From Streptomyces sp. NBC_00078 (GTDB taxonomy: Bacteria > Actinomycetota > Actinomycetes > Streptomycetales > Streptomycetaceae), in the NCBI RefSeq assembly GCF_026343335.1, contig NZ_JAPELX010000001.1, positions 7,688,001-7,752,000 of the forward strand: a stretch of 64,000 nt of DNA. The letters run 5' to 3'. The translations under genes and the position numbers were made by a program. Below the pieces are notes generated by a model. The model was not told where the DNA came from, did no database searches, and was given only the letters and a program-made list of their open reading frames with translations. Positions 52,177-61,017 of this stretch are shown here, piece after piece; the stretch's first letter is position 1; every line of letters starts with the position of its first letter.

Positions 52177-52235
52177 CGTGGGCGGGGGTGGTTGGCTTGC
52201 CCCAACCCCGAGAACGCAAGTCCTGGAGGAACCCA

Positions 52236-52679
52236 ATGGCGCAGGTCGAGGCCACTACCGAGCGGGTCGTCGCGGCAGACGCGGAGAAGGTGTTCGACGC
52301 CCTCGCCGACTACAGCGGCACGCGCGCGAAGCTGCTGCCCGAGCAGTTCAGCGAGTACGAGGTGCGCGAGGGCGGCGACGGCGAGGGCACCCTCGTCCAC
52401 TGGAAGCTCCAGGCCACCAGCAAGCGGATCCGTGACTGCCTCCTGGAGGTCGGCGAGCCCACCGACGGCGAGCTCGTCGAGAAGGACCGCAACTCCTCGA
52501 TGGTCACCACCTGGCGGGTCACCCCGGCCGGCGAGGGCAAGTCCCGCGTCGTCGTGACCACCGTCTGGAACGGCGCGGGCGGCATCGGTGGCTTCTTCGA
52601 GAAGACGTTCGCACCCAAGGGTCTCGCCCGGATCTACGACGCCGTGCTCGCCAGGCTCGCCACCGAGGTCGAGAAGTAA
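52236..52679 (+). CDS. SRPBCC-family (START/Bet v1-like) protein
   Basis: 147 residues from the ATG giving MAQVEATTERVVAADAEKVF, with GGAGGA five bases upstream. The helix-grip fold pattern is present: N-terminal strand, VFDALADYSGTRAKLLPE, a long antiparallel sheet (GTLVHWKLQ, SSMVTTWRVTPAG, SRVVVTTVWNG) and a C-terminal helix (PKGLARIYDAVLARLATEVE). These proteins bind hydrophobic ligands or act as cyclases/polyketide-type enzymes. No ligand can be assigned. Confidence 0.85.
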   Translation: MAQVEATTERVVAADAEKVFDALADYSGTRAKLLPEQFSEYEVREGGDGEGTLVHWKLQATSKRIRDCLLEVGEPTDGELVEKDRNSSMVTTWRVTPAGEGKSRVVVTTVWNGAGGIGGFFEKTFAPKGLARIYDAVLARLATEVEK

Positions 52680-52826
52680 GTCCCCGGTGCGCGGCGGCTG
52701 TTGACCCCTCTCACCGGTTCGAGTGGATCTCCGGACGCCGCGCCGGTCCGCCGTAACTCGTCGCGCTTGCTCGTAGTTGTCGCCTCAGGCGGAAATTGTG
52801 TGGCAGCGCGACGAGGGGAGCGATAC

Positions 52827-55277
52827 GTGGGCGGGACCACTCTGACGCAGGGCGAACTGCAGGCGGATCTGCAGGGCGAACTGCGGGACGAACCGGCCGT
52901 GGCGCCCCCGCCGTCCCCCGCCGCCGCTGCGGCCGAGGCGGCCGAACTGAGCCCGCGCCGGGTGCGGTTGGTCTTCCTCGGGCTGATGCTGGCGCTGCTG
53001 CTCGCCGCCCTGGAGCAGATGATCGTCGCCACCGCGCTCCCGAAGATCGTCGGTGAGCTGCACGGCCTGGACAGGATGTCCTGGGCGATCACCGCCTACC
53101 TCCTGACGGCCACCGTCGGTCTGCCGGTCTACGGCAAGCTCGGCGATCTGCTCGGCCGCAAGGGCGTCTTCCAGTTCGCCATCGTCGTCTTCGTGATCGG
53201 CGCCGCGCTCGCGGGCCGGGCGCAGAGCATGGACCAGCTGATCGCCTTCCGCGCGGTCCAGGGCGTCGGCGCGGGCGGCCTCATGATCGGCGTGCAGGCG
53301 ATCATCGCCGACATCGTGCCGCCCCGGCAGCGGGGCCGCTTCATGGGGCTGATCGGGGCCGCGTTCGGCCTCGCGTCCGTGGCCGGACCCCTGTTGGGCG
53401 GCTACTTCACGGACCACCTCTCCTGGCGCTGGTGCTTCTACTTCAACGTCCCCTTCGGCCTGCTCACCCTGGCCGTCGTCACCGCCGTACTGAAGCTCCC
53501 GAAGCCGAAGCGCAAGCCGCGGTTCGACGTCCCGGGCGCCCTGCTGCTCGCCGCCGCCTCAACCTGCCTCGTCCTGCTGACCAGTTGGGGCGGCACCGAG
53601 TACGCCTGGGGCTCTCGGACGATCCTCGGCCTCGGAGCGGGAGCCGCGGCCGCCACCGTCCTCTTCGTCGTCGCCGAGCGCTTCGCCGCCGAACCCCTCA
53701 TCCCGCTCAGGCTGTTCAGGGACTCCGTCTTCACCGTCACCGGCCTCGTGGGACTGGTGATCGGAGTCGCACTGTTCGGGGCCGCCAGCTATCTGCCCAC
53801 CTTCCTGCAGATGGTCGACGGGGCTTCCGCCACCGAATCGGGGCTGCTGATGCTGCCCATGATGGGCGGGATCGTCGGCGCTTCGATCGTCTCCGGACAG
53901 CTCATCAGCCACACCGGGCGCTACAGGCTCTATCCGGTTCTCGGCAGCGCCGTCTCCGTCCTCGGCATGTGGCTGCTGTCCCGGCTCGAAGTCGACACGC
54001 CCCGAATGCAGTACAGCATCTGGATGGCCGTCCTCGGCGCCGGCATCGGCATGGTGATGCCGGTCCTCGTCCTCGCCGTGCAGAACTCAGTGCGCCCCGC
54101 CGACCTCGGCACTGCGACGAGTGCCAACAACTACTTCCGGCAGATCGGTGGAAGTGTCGGAGCCGCGATCTTCGGCACCCTCTTCGCCGACCGGCTCGCC
54201 GACGCCCTCGCGAAACGGCTCCCCACGCGCGCGGGCGCACAGCTGCCCGACCCCGAGTCCCTCACCCCGCAGCTCGTCCACGCGCTGCCCGCGCCGCTGC
54301 GCGACGACTACATCCGGGCCTACGCCGACGCGATGCCCCGGATCTTCCTGTACCTCGTCCCGGTGCTCGCCGTCGGCCTGTTCATCGCCTGCTTCCTCAA
54401 GGAGAAACCACTGGTGTCCCACAACGCCGCCGAAACGGAGCCCGTGCCCGTGAACGCCCCGATCCCCCAGGCACGCGCCGGGGCTTCGGCCGGGGGGACC
54501 CCCACCTCGCCGCACACCGCCGGAATCCCCGTCTGCGGCACCGTGCAGCACCCCGACGGGACCGTGGTCCCCCGTGCGGCGCTCACGCTCATCGACGTGG
54601 CCGGACAACAGGTCGGGCGGGGCGCGAGCGGCGAGGACGGGCGGTACGCGCTGTCCACGCCCGGCTCGGGCTCCTACGTCCTCATCGCCGCCGCGGCCGG
54701 CCACCAGCCGCAGGCCGTCTCCGTCACCGTCGGCGAGCGCCCCGTCGAGCTGGACGTCGTCCTCGGCGGCGCCGGACGTCTCGCCGGCCGCGTGCTCACC
54801 GCCGACGGCACTCCCGTACGGGACGCCATCGTCACCCTCACCAACGTGCACGGCGAGGTCGTGGCCACCACCCGCAGCGGGCGCGAGGGCGGCTACATCA
54901 TCACCGAGCTGGTGGCCGGCGAGTACACCCTCGCGGCCGGCGCCCCCGCGTTCCGCCCGGCCGCCCTCCCCGTCACCGTCCAGGCCTCCCGGGAGACGCG
55001 CCGGGACGTCGAACTCGCGGGCGGCGCCGTGCTGCGCGGCACCGTGCGGGCCGGCGGGGGCCGGCCCGTCGAGGACGCGCGCGTGACGCTGCTCGACGCG
55101 GCGGGCAACGTCGTGGACACGCTCACCACCGGACCCGACGGAACATTCCGGTTCGTCGACCTGTCCTCCGGCGAGTACACCGTCATCGCCGCGGGCTATC
55201 CGCCCGTCGCCACGGTGCTCCAGGTGGCCGGAGGCGGACGGACCGAGCGGGATCTGCAACTGGGCCACGAGGACTGA
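52827..55277 (+). CDS. MFS drug-efflux pump (DHA2 type) with three C-terminal beta-sandwich repeats
   Basis: 816 residues from the GTG preceded by GAGGGGAGC. Residues ~55-550 form a 14-helix DHA2/EmrB-type proton antiporter: motif A region GKLGDLLGRKG, motif C-like GLASVAGPLLGGYF, and LEQMIVATALPKIVGEL in TM1. Residues 568-647, 648-732 and 733-816 are three carboxypeptidase-regulatory-like (CNA-B-type) beta-sandwich repeats, each with a GRV/GTV-like opening, TLxDxxG, and GxYxLxxxxxG strands. With 14 helices both termini should be cytoplasmic, so the repeats would face inward. The likely role is multidrug export; the repeats' role is unknown. Confidence 0.9.
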   Translation: MGGTTLTQGELQADLQGELRDEPAVAPPPSPAAAAAEAAELSPRRVRLVFLGLMLALLLAALEQMIVATALPKIVGELHGLDRMSWAITAYLLTATVGLPVYGKLGDLLGRKGVFQFAIVVFVIGAALAGRAQSMDQLIAFRAVQGVGAGGLMIGVQAIIADIVPPRQRGRFMGLIGAAFGLASVAGPLLGGYFTDHLSWRWCFYFNVPFGLLTLAVVTAVLKLPKPKRKPRFDVPGALLLAAASTCLVLLTSWGGTEYAWGSRTILGLGAGAAAATVLFVVAERFAAEPLIPLRLFRDSVFTVTGLVGLVIGVALFGAASYLPTFLQMVDGASATESGLLMLPMMGGIVGASIVSGQLISHTGRYRLYPVLGSAVSVLGMWLLSRLEVDTPRMQYSIWMAVLGAGIGMVMPVLVLAVQNSVRPADLGTATSANNYFRQIGGSVGAAIFGTLFADRLADALAKRLPTRAGAQLPDPESLTPQLVHALPAPLRDDYIRAYADAMPRIFLYLVPVLAVGLFIACFLKEKPLVSHNAAETEPVPVNAPIPQARAGASAGGTPTSPHTAGIPVCGTVQHPDGTVVPRAALTLIDVAGQQVGRGASGEDGRYALSTPGSGSYVLIAAAAGHQPQAVSVTVGERPVELDVVLGGAGRLAGRVLTADGTPVRDAIVTLTNVHGEVVATTRSGREGGYIITELVAGEYTLAAGAPAFRPAALPVTVQASRETRRDVELAGGAVLRGTVRAGGGRPVEDARVTLLDAAGNVVDTLTTGPDGTFRFVDLSSGEYTVIAAGYPPVATVLQVAGGGRTERDLQLGHED

Positions 55278-55428
55278 CCGTTCACCCTCGGCCGGTCATC
55301 CTTGTGTACTCGGGAGTCACTTCGGTGGGGCCAATTCCCGTATTGGCGCACATCACAGCCGGCCGTCGCCGTACCGTGGTGAGGACGACGCAGATCTTGC
55401 GGAGCCGTGGGAAGAAAGGGCCTGGGGC

Positions 55429-57936
55429 ATGGACCGTGGCACCGAAGTGGGCGTGGACCCCGGCCGCGGAGCCGGAAAGGGCACGGACTCCGGACGCGAG
55501 ACCGGGGAGGGCGCCGCGGTACGGCATGCCGCGACCGGGCGCATTCCACTGGCCGTGGTCGTCGTGGACCGAGAGAGCCTGGTCTCCCACTGGAGCGCGG
55601 GCGCGCGGCGGCTGTTCGGCGCCGCCAGGGAGGACGCGCTGGGGCGCCCCGCCGTCGACCTGCTGCCGGTCTCCGGCGCCCTCGGCGAAGGCTTCGACGG
55701 CCTCGGCGCGGCACCCGTGCTCGACGCCTACGGCCCCCATGACGTGTACGACGAGCTGGGCCCCGGCCTGGAGGCATCCCTGGGCGGCGGCGCCGGGTAC
55801 CCGACGGCCGGCCGCGCCCGGGTCAACGGCCCGCGGCACGAGCGGCTCGACATCCTGTGGTGGGCCTACCCCCTGGTCGGACCCGGACCCGCGCGCCTGC
55901 TGGTCCTCGCCGCCGACGCGGCCCGCCTCCAGGCCGAGCGGGGCTACGACGACGTCGTCGAGCGCATCGGCCCCGGCTTCGCCCGCTACACCGAACTCCC
56001 GGACACGGACGAGCTGGCCAAGCGGCTGCCGGAGATCCTGCCGAACATGGGACCGGAGCTGAGCAGCCGCATCGTCTCCCAGATCCTCGAACTGGGCTAT
56101 CCCGTGCTGGAGTTCAGCCAGTTCGACCGCGTGCCCGTCACCCCCGACTGGGGTGTCCCGCGCCGCGCCGGTCGCCGGCGGGCACCGGCCACGGCGCAGG
56201 ACGCGGCGCACGCCTTCGTGCCGGTCGGCGCCGAGCGCGACCTGGAGTACGCGGCCGTACGCGAGCGGCTGGAGTTCCTCAACGAGGTCAGCACCGGCAT
56301 CGGCACCTCACTCGACCTCGGCGAGACCATCCACGAGGTGACCAGCGCCGCCGTACCCCGCTTCGCGGACTTCGCCGGCACCCATCTGCGCGCCGCCGTG
56401 CTCGCCGGCGAGGGCTTCCCGGACGGGCCGCCGGACGTCACGACCGTATGGCACCGCGTATGGGTCGAGCACAACGACGAACCGGGCCGCTGGGACGACA
56501 CCGTCCCCGTCGGCGAGGCCATCGCATTTCCCGAACACACGCCGTTCTTCCAGTGCATGAGCACCGGAGAGCCCGTCCTCGTCCCGCGGGTCAGCGAGGA
56601 GCTGGGCAACCGCATCGCAGGGGAGTTCGAGAAGCGCGACCTGCGGCCCCTCATCAACGGCCGCTCCCTGCTGATCGTCCCGCTGAAGGCGCGCAACGTG
56701 GTGCTCGGTTTCATGGTGCTGATGCGCCGGCCGGACCGCGAGGCCTTCGACGACATGGACCGCACCACCGGCGCCGAACTCGCCGCCCGCGCGGGTCTGG
56801 TGCTCGACAACGCCCGCATGTACACCTACCAGGAGAACGTCGCCGAGACGCTCCAGGACAGCATGCTGCCCCAGGTCGCCCCGCGCATGGCGGGCTGCGA
56901 CATCGCGACGCGCTATCTGCCCGGTGCCCGCCTCGGCCGGGTCGGCGGCGACTGGTTCGACACCATCAAACTGCCCGGCTCGCGTACGGCGATGGTGGTC
57001 GGCGACGTCATGGGCCACGGACTCAACTCGGCAGCAATGATGGGCCAGTTGCGTACGGCCGTACAGACCATGGCCACCATGGAGACCCCGCCCGCCCAAC
57101 TCCTGCGCAACCTCGACGACCTGGCCCGGCGGCTCGGCGAGAACTACCTCGCCACCTGTCTGTACGCGGTGTACGACCCGATCCGCGGCGAACTGCAGCT
57201 CTCCAACGCAGGACACATCCCGCCGGTACTGGTGCACGCCGCGGACGGCCGCAGCGAACTGCTCCACCTGCCGACCGGTGCGCCCATAGGAGTGGGCGGG
57301 GTTCCGTTCGAGACCGCTCTGGTGCGGGTCGCGCCCGGTGACCGGCTCGTACTGTGCACCGACGGCCTCGTCGAGGTGCGCGGAGCCGATATCGGCGACG
57401 GTCTGGCCGCCCTGTGCGAATCCGCGGCGCACCCCGCGGCCTCCATGGACGACGCCTGCGACACCATCATCCGGGCCCTGAACACCCACGGCGGACGCAA
57501 GGACGACGTCGCCCTGCTCATGGCCCGGCTCAACGGCATCCCCACCGAGGACGTCGCCGAGTGGCAGCTCTCCCGGGAGCCGGCCGAGGTGGCGCGGGCC
57601 CGTCGGCTGGTCCGCGCCCGGCTGCTCGACTGGGGGCTGCCCGACGCGGTGGAGACGGCGGAGCTGCTGGTCAGCGAGGTCGTCACCAATGCCGTACGGC
57701 ATGCCACGGGCGAGAGCCTCGGGCTGCGGCTGGTGCGCACCGACGCGCTGCTGTGCGAGGTCACGGACGACGAGCCGACTCTGCCCGCACTGCTGAGCGC
57801 CGGTGTGCACGAAGTGTCGGGCCGCGGGCTGCGCGTGGTCAGCCACCTCGCACACGAATGGGGTGCGAGCGCCACCGGACACCACAAGACGGTGTGGTTC
57901 GAACAGGTTTTGACGCCTCGTCAGCGGACACTGTGA
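55429..57936 (+). CDS. PAS-GAF-PP2C phosphatase/anti-sigma kinase fusion (SpoIIE/RsbW type)
   Basis: 835 residues. A PAS-like sensor covers ~35-150 (IPLAVVVVDRESLVSHWSAGA). A GAF domain covers ~275-450. A SpoIIE-type PP2C phosphatase covers ~470-690, with metal-site residues in RVGGDWFDTIKL, VVGDVMGHGLNSAAMMGQLR, LSNAGHIPPVL and LCTDGLVEVRG. An RsbW-like HATPase spans ~700-825 (AELLVSEVVTNAVRHA, EVTDDEPTLP, GRGLRVVSHLAHEWG). The phosphatase would act on anti-sigma-factor antagonists and the kinase on the same partners, so one protein holds opposing activities. The partner sigma factor is not in the window. The ATG starts a single-gene unit. Confidence 0.92.
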   Translation: MDRGTEVGVDPGRGAGKGTDSGRETGEGAAVRHAATGRIPLAVVVVDRESLVSHWSAGARRLFGAAREDALGRPAVDLLPVSGALGEGFDGLGAAPVLDAYGPHDVYDELGPGLEASLGGGAGYPTAGRARVNGPRHERLDILWWAYPLVGPGPARLLVLAADAARLQAERGYDDVVERIGPGFARYTELPDTDELAKRLPEILPNMGPELSSRIVSQILELGYPVLEFSQFDRVPVTPDWGVPRRAGRRRAPATAQDAAHAFVPVGAERDLEYAAVRERLEFLNEVSTGIGTSLDLGETIHEVTSAAVPRFADFAGTHLRAAVLAGEGFPDGPPDVTTVWHRVWVEHNDEPGRWDDTVPVGEAIAFPEHTPFFQCMSTGEPVLVPRVSEELGNRIAGEFEKRDLRPLINGRSLLIVPLKARNVVLGFMVLMRRPDREAFDDMDRTTGAELAARAGLVLDNARMYTYQENVAETLQDSMLPQVAPRMAGCDIATRYLPGARLGRVGGDWFDTIKLPGSRTAMVVGDVMGHGLNSAAMMGQLRTAVQTMATMETPPAQLLRNLDDLARRLGENYLATCLYAVYDPIRGELQLSNAGHIPPVLVHAADGRSELLHLPTGAPIGVGGVPFETALVRVAPGDRLVLCTDGLVEVRGADIGDGLAALCESAAHPAASMDDACDTIIRALNTHGGRKDDVALLMARLNGIPTEDVAEWQLSREPAEVARARRLVRARLLDWGLPDAVETAELLVSEVVTNAVRHATGESLGLRLVRTDALLCEVTDDEPTLPALLSAGVHEVSGRGLRVVSHLAHEWGASATGHHKTVWFEQVLTPRQRTL

Positions 57937-58076
57937 CGGGCGCGGAAAGCACCCACAGTCGCTCAGGGGTGCGCGCCGGATCGAACATCCCGTGAAAACC
58001 TGCGCCTTCACCTTGCCGTGCACCCGCTGACCGCGATATCCCCGATCATGAAGTCGACCACTGCTGGGGAGGACGC

Positions 58077-58814
58077 ATGAACGTGTCGGAGGACTACCGC
58101 AATGCTTGGGAAGGCTACTGGCAGGCGACCTCCGACGCGCCGGGCGAGGCGATCTGGGACTCGGACCCGTCGCTGACCGCCGTACCGCACAGCGAACTGC
58201 TGCTGCCGCACGCCGATTCCGGCCGCACCATCGTCGATCTGGGCTGCGGCAACGGCACCCAGACGCGCTATCTCGCCACGCGGTTCGCGCGCGCCGTCGG
58301 CGTGGACCTGTCGCACGCCGCCATCGAGCACGCCCGGCGGGCCGGCGACGGTGCGGCGGGGGCCTTCGAGTTCCAGCAGCTCGACCTGACGGACACCGCG
58401 GCGGTGGGCGCCCTGCACGCCCGGCTCGGCGACAGCCACGTCTATATGCGGGCCGTCATCCACCAGAGCGAACCGCACGCCCGTGCCGCCGTGGCCGCGG
58501 CCGTCGCGGGGATCATCGGCGGTCAGGGGCGGGCCTTCGTCGTGGAACTGACCGCCGAGTCGCGCGAGGTGCTGCGGCGGGCGGCCGGGGGGCCAGAGGG
58601 GCCGCCGCCCAAGCTGCGCCGGGTCTTCGAGCACGGCCTCAAGCCCGCCGACGCCGAGGATGCGGAGATCCCGCAGCTGCTGCGGGAGGCCGGGCTGACA
58701 ATCCTCGCCGACGGCGACACGACACTGCCGCAGACCGAGCACATGGCGGACGGCAGCCGCATCGACCTGCCCGCACGCTGGTTCGTCCTGGCGGGGAGTG
58801 GCGCGACCGGGTGA
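58077..58814 (+). CDS. Class I SAM-dependent methyltransferase
   Basis: 245 residues starting 3 bp after GGGGAGGA. Motif I is TIVDLGCGNGTQTRYLA, with the acidic motif II end in GVDLSHAAIEHARR and motif III region FQQLDLTD. The later part (VYMRAVIHQSEPHAR) is typical of Methyltransf_25-like enzymes. Substrate unknown. It stands alone between the phosphatase/kinase fusion and the peptidase operon. Confidence 0.9.
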   Translation: MNVSEDYRNAWEGYWQATSDAPGEAIWDSDPSLTAVPHSELLLPHADSGRTIVDLGCGNGTQTRYLATRFARAVGVDLSHAAIEHARRAGDGAAGAFEFQQLDLTDTAAVGALHARLGDSHVYMRAVIHQSEPHARAAVAAAVAGIIGGQGRAFVVELTAESREVLRRAAGGPEGPPPKLRRVFEHGLKPADAEDAEIPQLLREAGLTILADGDTTLPQTEHMADGSRIDLPARWFVLAGSGATG

Positions 58815-58869
58815 GGAGTTGTCCACAGGCCCGCCCGTAGCTCGCCGGATGCGCGTACGGTTTCGTGGC

Positions 58870-59703
58870 ATGAAGATCCTGATCAGCGCCGACATGGAGG
58901 GTGCCACGGGGGTGACCTGGCCGGCCGACGTGCTGCCCGGGACACCGCAGTGGGAGCGGTGCCGCTCGATGTTCACCTCGGACGTCAACGCCGCCGTGCT
59001 GGGATTCTTCGACGGCGGCGCCGACGAGGTTCTCGTCAACGAAGCCCACTGGACCATGCGCAATCTGCTGCTGGAGCAGTTGGACGAGCGCACCGAGATG
59101 CTCACCGGGCGGCACAAGTCCCTCTCCATGGTGGAGGGCGTGCAGCACGGGGATGTGGACGGCATCGCCTTCGTCGGCTATCACGCCGGCGCCGGCATGG
59201 AGGGTGTCCTCGCCCACACCTACCTCGCCAACTCCATCACCGGGGTCTGGCTGAACGACGTACGCGCCAGCGAGGGCCTGCTCAACGCGCAGGTCGTCGC
59301 CGAGTACGGGGTCCCCGTCGTCCTGGTCACCGGCGACGACGTGGCCTGCGAGGACGCTCTCGGGTACGCGCCCGGGGCGCTGAAGGTCGCGGTCAAGGAC
59401 CATGTGTCGCGGTACGCGGCCGTGTGCCGGACGCCGTCCAGGACCGCGTCCGACATCCGCGCCGCGGCGAAGGAGGCCGCCCGGCTGGCGGTCCGTCACC
59501 AACCGGTCCGGGAAGGGCCGTTCACCGTCGCCCTCGAGTTCGACGCCGAGCATCTCGCCCTGGCCGCCACCGTCGTGCCCGGCGTCGGCCGGATCGGGGA
59601 GCGGAAGGTGGCGTACACCAGCGAGACCATGTACGAGGGGATCCGCGCGTTCAAGGCCGTCACGACGATCGTCTCGGCCGCCGTGGAGGAACAGTATGGC
59701 TGA
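58870..59703 (+). CDS. M55-family D-aminopeptidase (DppA-like)
   Basis: 277 residues from the ATG giving MKILISADMEGATGVTW. This DMEG motif supplies the metal ligands Asp and Glu of DppA. Further landmarks are VNEAHWTMRNLL, FVGYHAGAGMEGVLAHT with catalytic-region His, VVLVTGDDVACEDA, and TVALEFDAEHLALAATVVPGV. The M55 family releases D-alanine from short D-peptides. An upstream in-frame extension is not similar to the family. It is the first gene of the coupled peptidase operon. Confidence 0.9.
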   Translation: MKILISADMEGATGVTWPADVLPGTPQWERCRSMFTSDVNAAVLGFFDGGADEVLVNEAHWTMRNLLLEQLDERTEMLTGRHKSLSMVEGVQHGDVDGIAFVGYHAGAGMEGVLAHTYLANSITGVWLNDVRASEGLLNAQVVAEYGVPVVLVTGDDVACEDALGYAPGALKVAVKDHVSRYAAVCRTPSRTASDIRAAAKEAARLAVRHQPVREGPFTVALEFDAEHLALAATVVPGVGRIGERKVAYTSETMYEGIRAFKAVTTIVSAAVEEQYG

Positions 59704-61000
59704 CCAGCAGGCATTGGACGAGGTCGTCGAGTTCACCTCCGACCTCATCCGCATCGACACCACCAACCGCGGCGGCGGAGACTGCCAGGAGCGGCCCGCC
59801 GCCGAGTACGTCGCCGAGCAGCTGACCGGAGCGGGCCTGGAGCCCACGCTTGTGGAGCGCACCAAGGGCCGAACGAACGTCGTCGCCCGTATCCGGGGCA
59901 CGGACCCGTCCGCCGACGCGCTACTCGTCCACGGTCATCTGGACGTCGTGCCCGCGCAGGCCGACGACTGGAGCGTGCACCCCTTCTCCGGGGAGGTCCG
60001 CGACGGGGTCGTGTGGGGGCGCGGCGCGGTCGACATGAAGAACATGGACGCGATGATCCTCGCCGTCGTGCGCGAGTGGGCGCGCGAGGGCGTCAGGCCG
60101 CGGCGTGACATCGTCGTCGCCTTCACCGCCGACGAGGAGGACAGCGCCCGGGACGGCTCCGGGTTCCTCGCCGACCAGTACCCGGGACTCTTCGAGGGCT
60201 GCACCGAGGGCGTGAGCGAGTCGGGGGCGTTCACCTTCCACGACGGCGGCGGGCGGCAGCTCTATCCGATCGCGGCCGGTGAGCGCGGCACTGGCTGGCT
60301 GAAGCTCACCGCGCGCGGACGGGCCGGGCACGGCTCCAAGATGAACAGGGAGAACGCGGTCACCCGCCTCGCCGCCGCCGTCACCCGCATCGGCGAGTAC
60401 GAGTGGCCGCTCAGGCTGACCCCGACCGTGCGGGCGGCGCTGACCGAACTCGCCTCGCTCTACGGCATCGAGACCGGCCTGGACGACGTGGACGCGCTGC
60501 TGGAGAAGCTCGGCCCGGCCGCGAAGCTGGTCGAGGCGACCGTCCGCAACAGCGCCAACCCGACGTTGCTGGACGCCGGTTACAAGGTCAACGTGATTCC
60601 GGGTGAGGCCGTCGCGTATGTCGACGGGCGGTATCTGCCGGGCGGCGAGGACGAGTTCCGCACGACCCTCGACCGGCTCACCGGCCCCGACGTGGACTGG
60701 GAGTTCCACCACCGCTCTCAGGCCCTTCAGGCGCCGCTCGACTCGCCGACGTACGCGAAGATGCGTGCCGCCGTCGAGGAGTTCGCGCCCGAGGGGCACG
60801 TGGTGCCGTACAGCATGACGGGCGGCACGGACGCCAAGCAGTTCTCCCGGCTCGGCATCACCGGGTACGGGTTCACACCCCTGAAGCTCCCGGAGGGGTA
60901 CGACTACCAGGCCATGTTCCACGGGGTCGACGAGCGCGTCCCGGTCGAGGCACTGCATTTCGGCGTGCGGGTACTCGACCGGTTCCTGCGGACGGCCTAG
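59696..61000 (+). CDS. M20-family metallopeptidase
   Basis: 434 residues; its ATG lies 8 bp inside the end of the M55 gene, so they are translationally coupled. M20 metal ligands are visible: LLVHGHLDVVPAQ (first His and Asp), WGRGAVDMKNMDA (bridging Asp), FTADEEDSARDG (catalytic Glu and ligand Glu), and C-terminal MFHGVDERVPVEAL (final His). A dimerisation domain lies in the middle. It would hydrolyse dipeptides or N-acyl amino acids, probably products of its operon partners. Confidence 0.92.
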   Translation: MADQQALDEVVEFTSDLIRIDTTNRGGGDCQERPAAEYVAEQLTGAGLEPTLVERTKGRTNVVARIRGTDPSADALLVHGHLDVVPAQADDWSVHPFSGEVRDGVVWGRGAVDMKNMDAMILAVVREWAREGVRPRRDIVVAFTADEEDSARDGSGFLADQYPGLFEGCTEGVSESGAFTFHDGGGRQLYPIAAGERGTGWLKLTARGRAGHGSKMNRENAVTRLAAAVTRIGEYEWPLRLTPTVRAALTELASLYGIETGLDDVDALLEKLGPAAKLVEATVRNSANPTLLDAGYKVNVIPGEAVAYVDGRYLPGGEDEFRTTLDRLTGPDVDWEFHHRSQALQAPLDSPTYAKMRAAVEEFAPEGHVVPYSMTGGTDAKQFSRLGITGYGFTPLKLPEGYDYQAMFHGVDERVPVEALHFGVRVLDRFLRTA

Positions 61001-61017
61001 GCGAGTTGGGGGAGAAC

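Noticed and set aside
49857..52400. An 847-codon minus-strand open frame spanning the hydrolase and radical SAM genes.
   Set aside because: It reads the two real genes out of frame, giving Arg/Pro/Ala-rich translation without domains.
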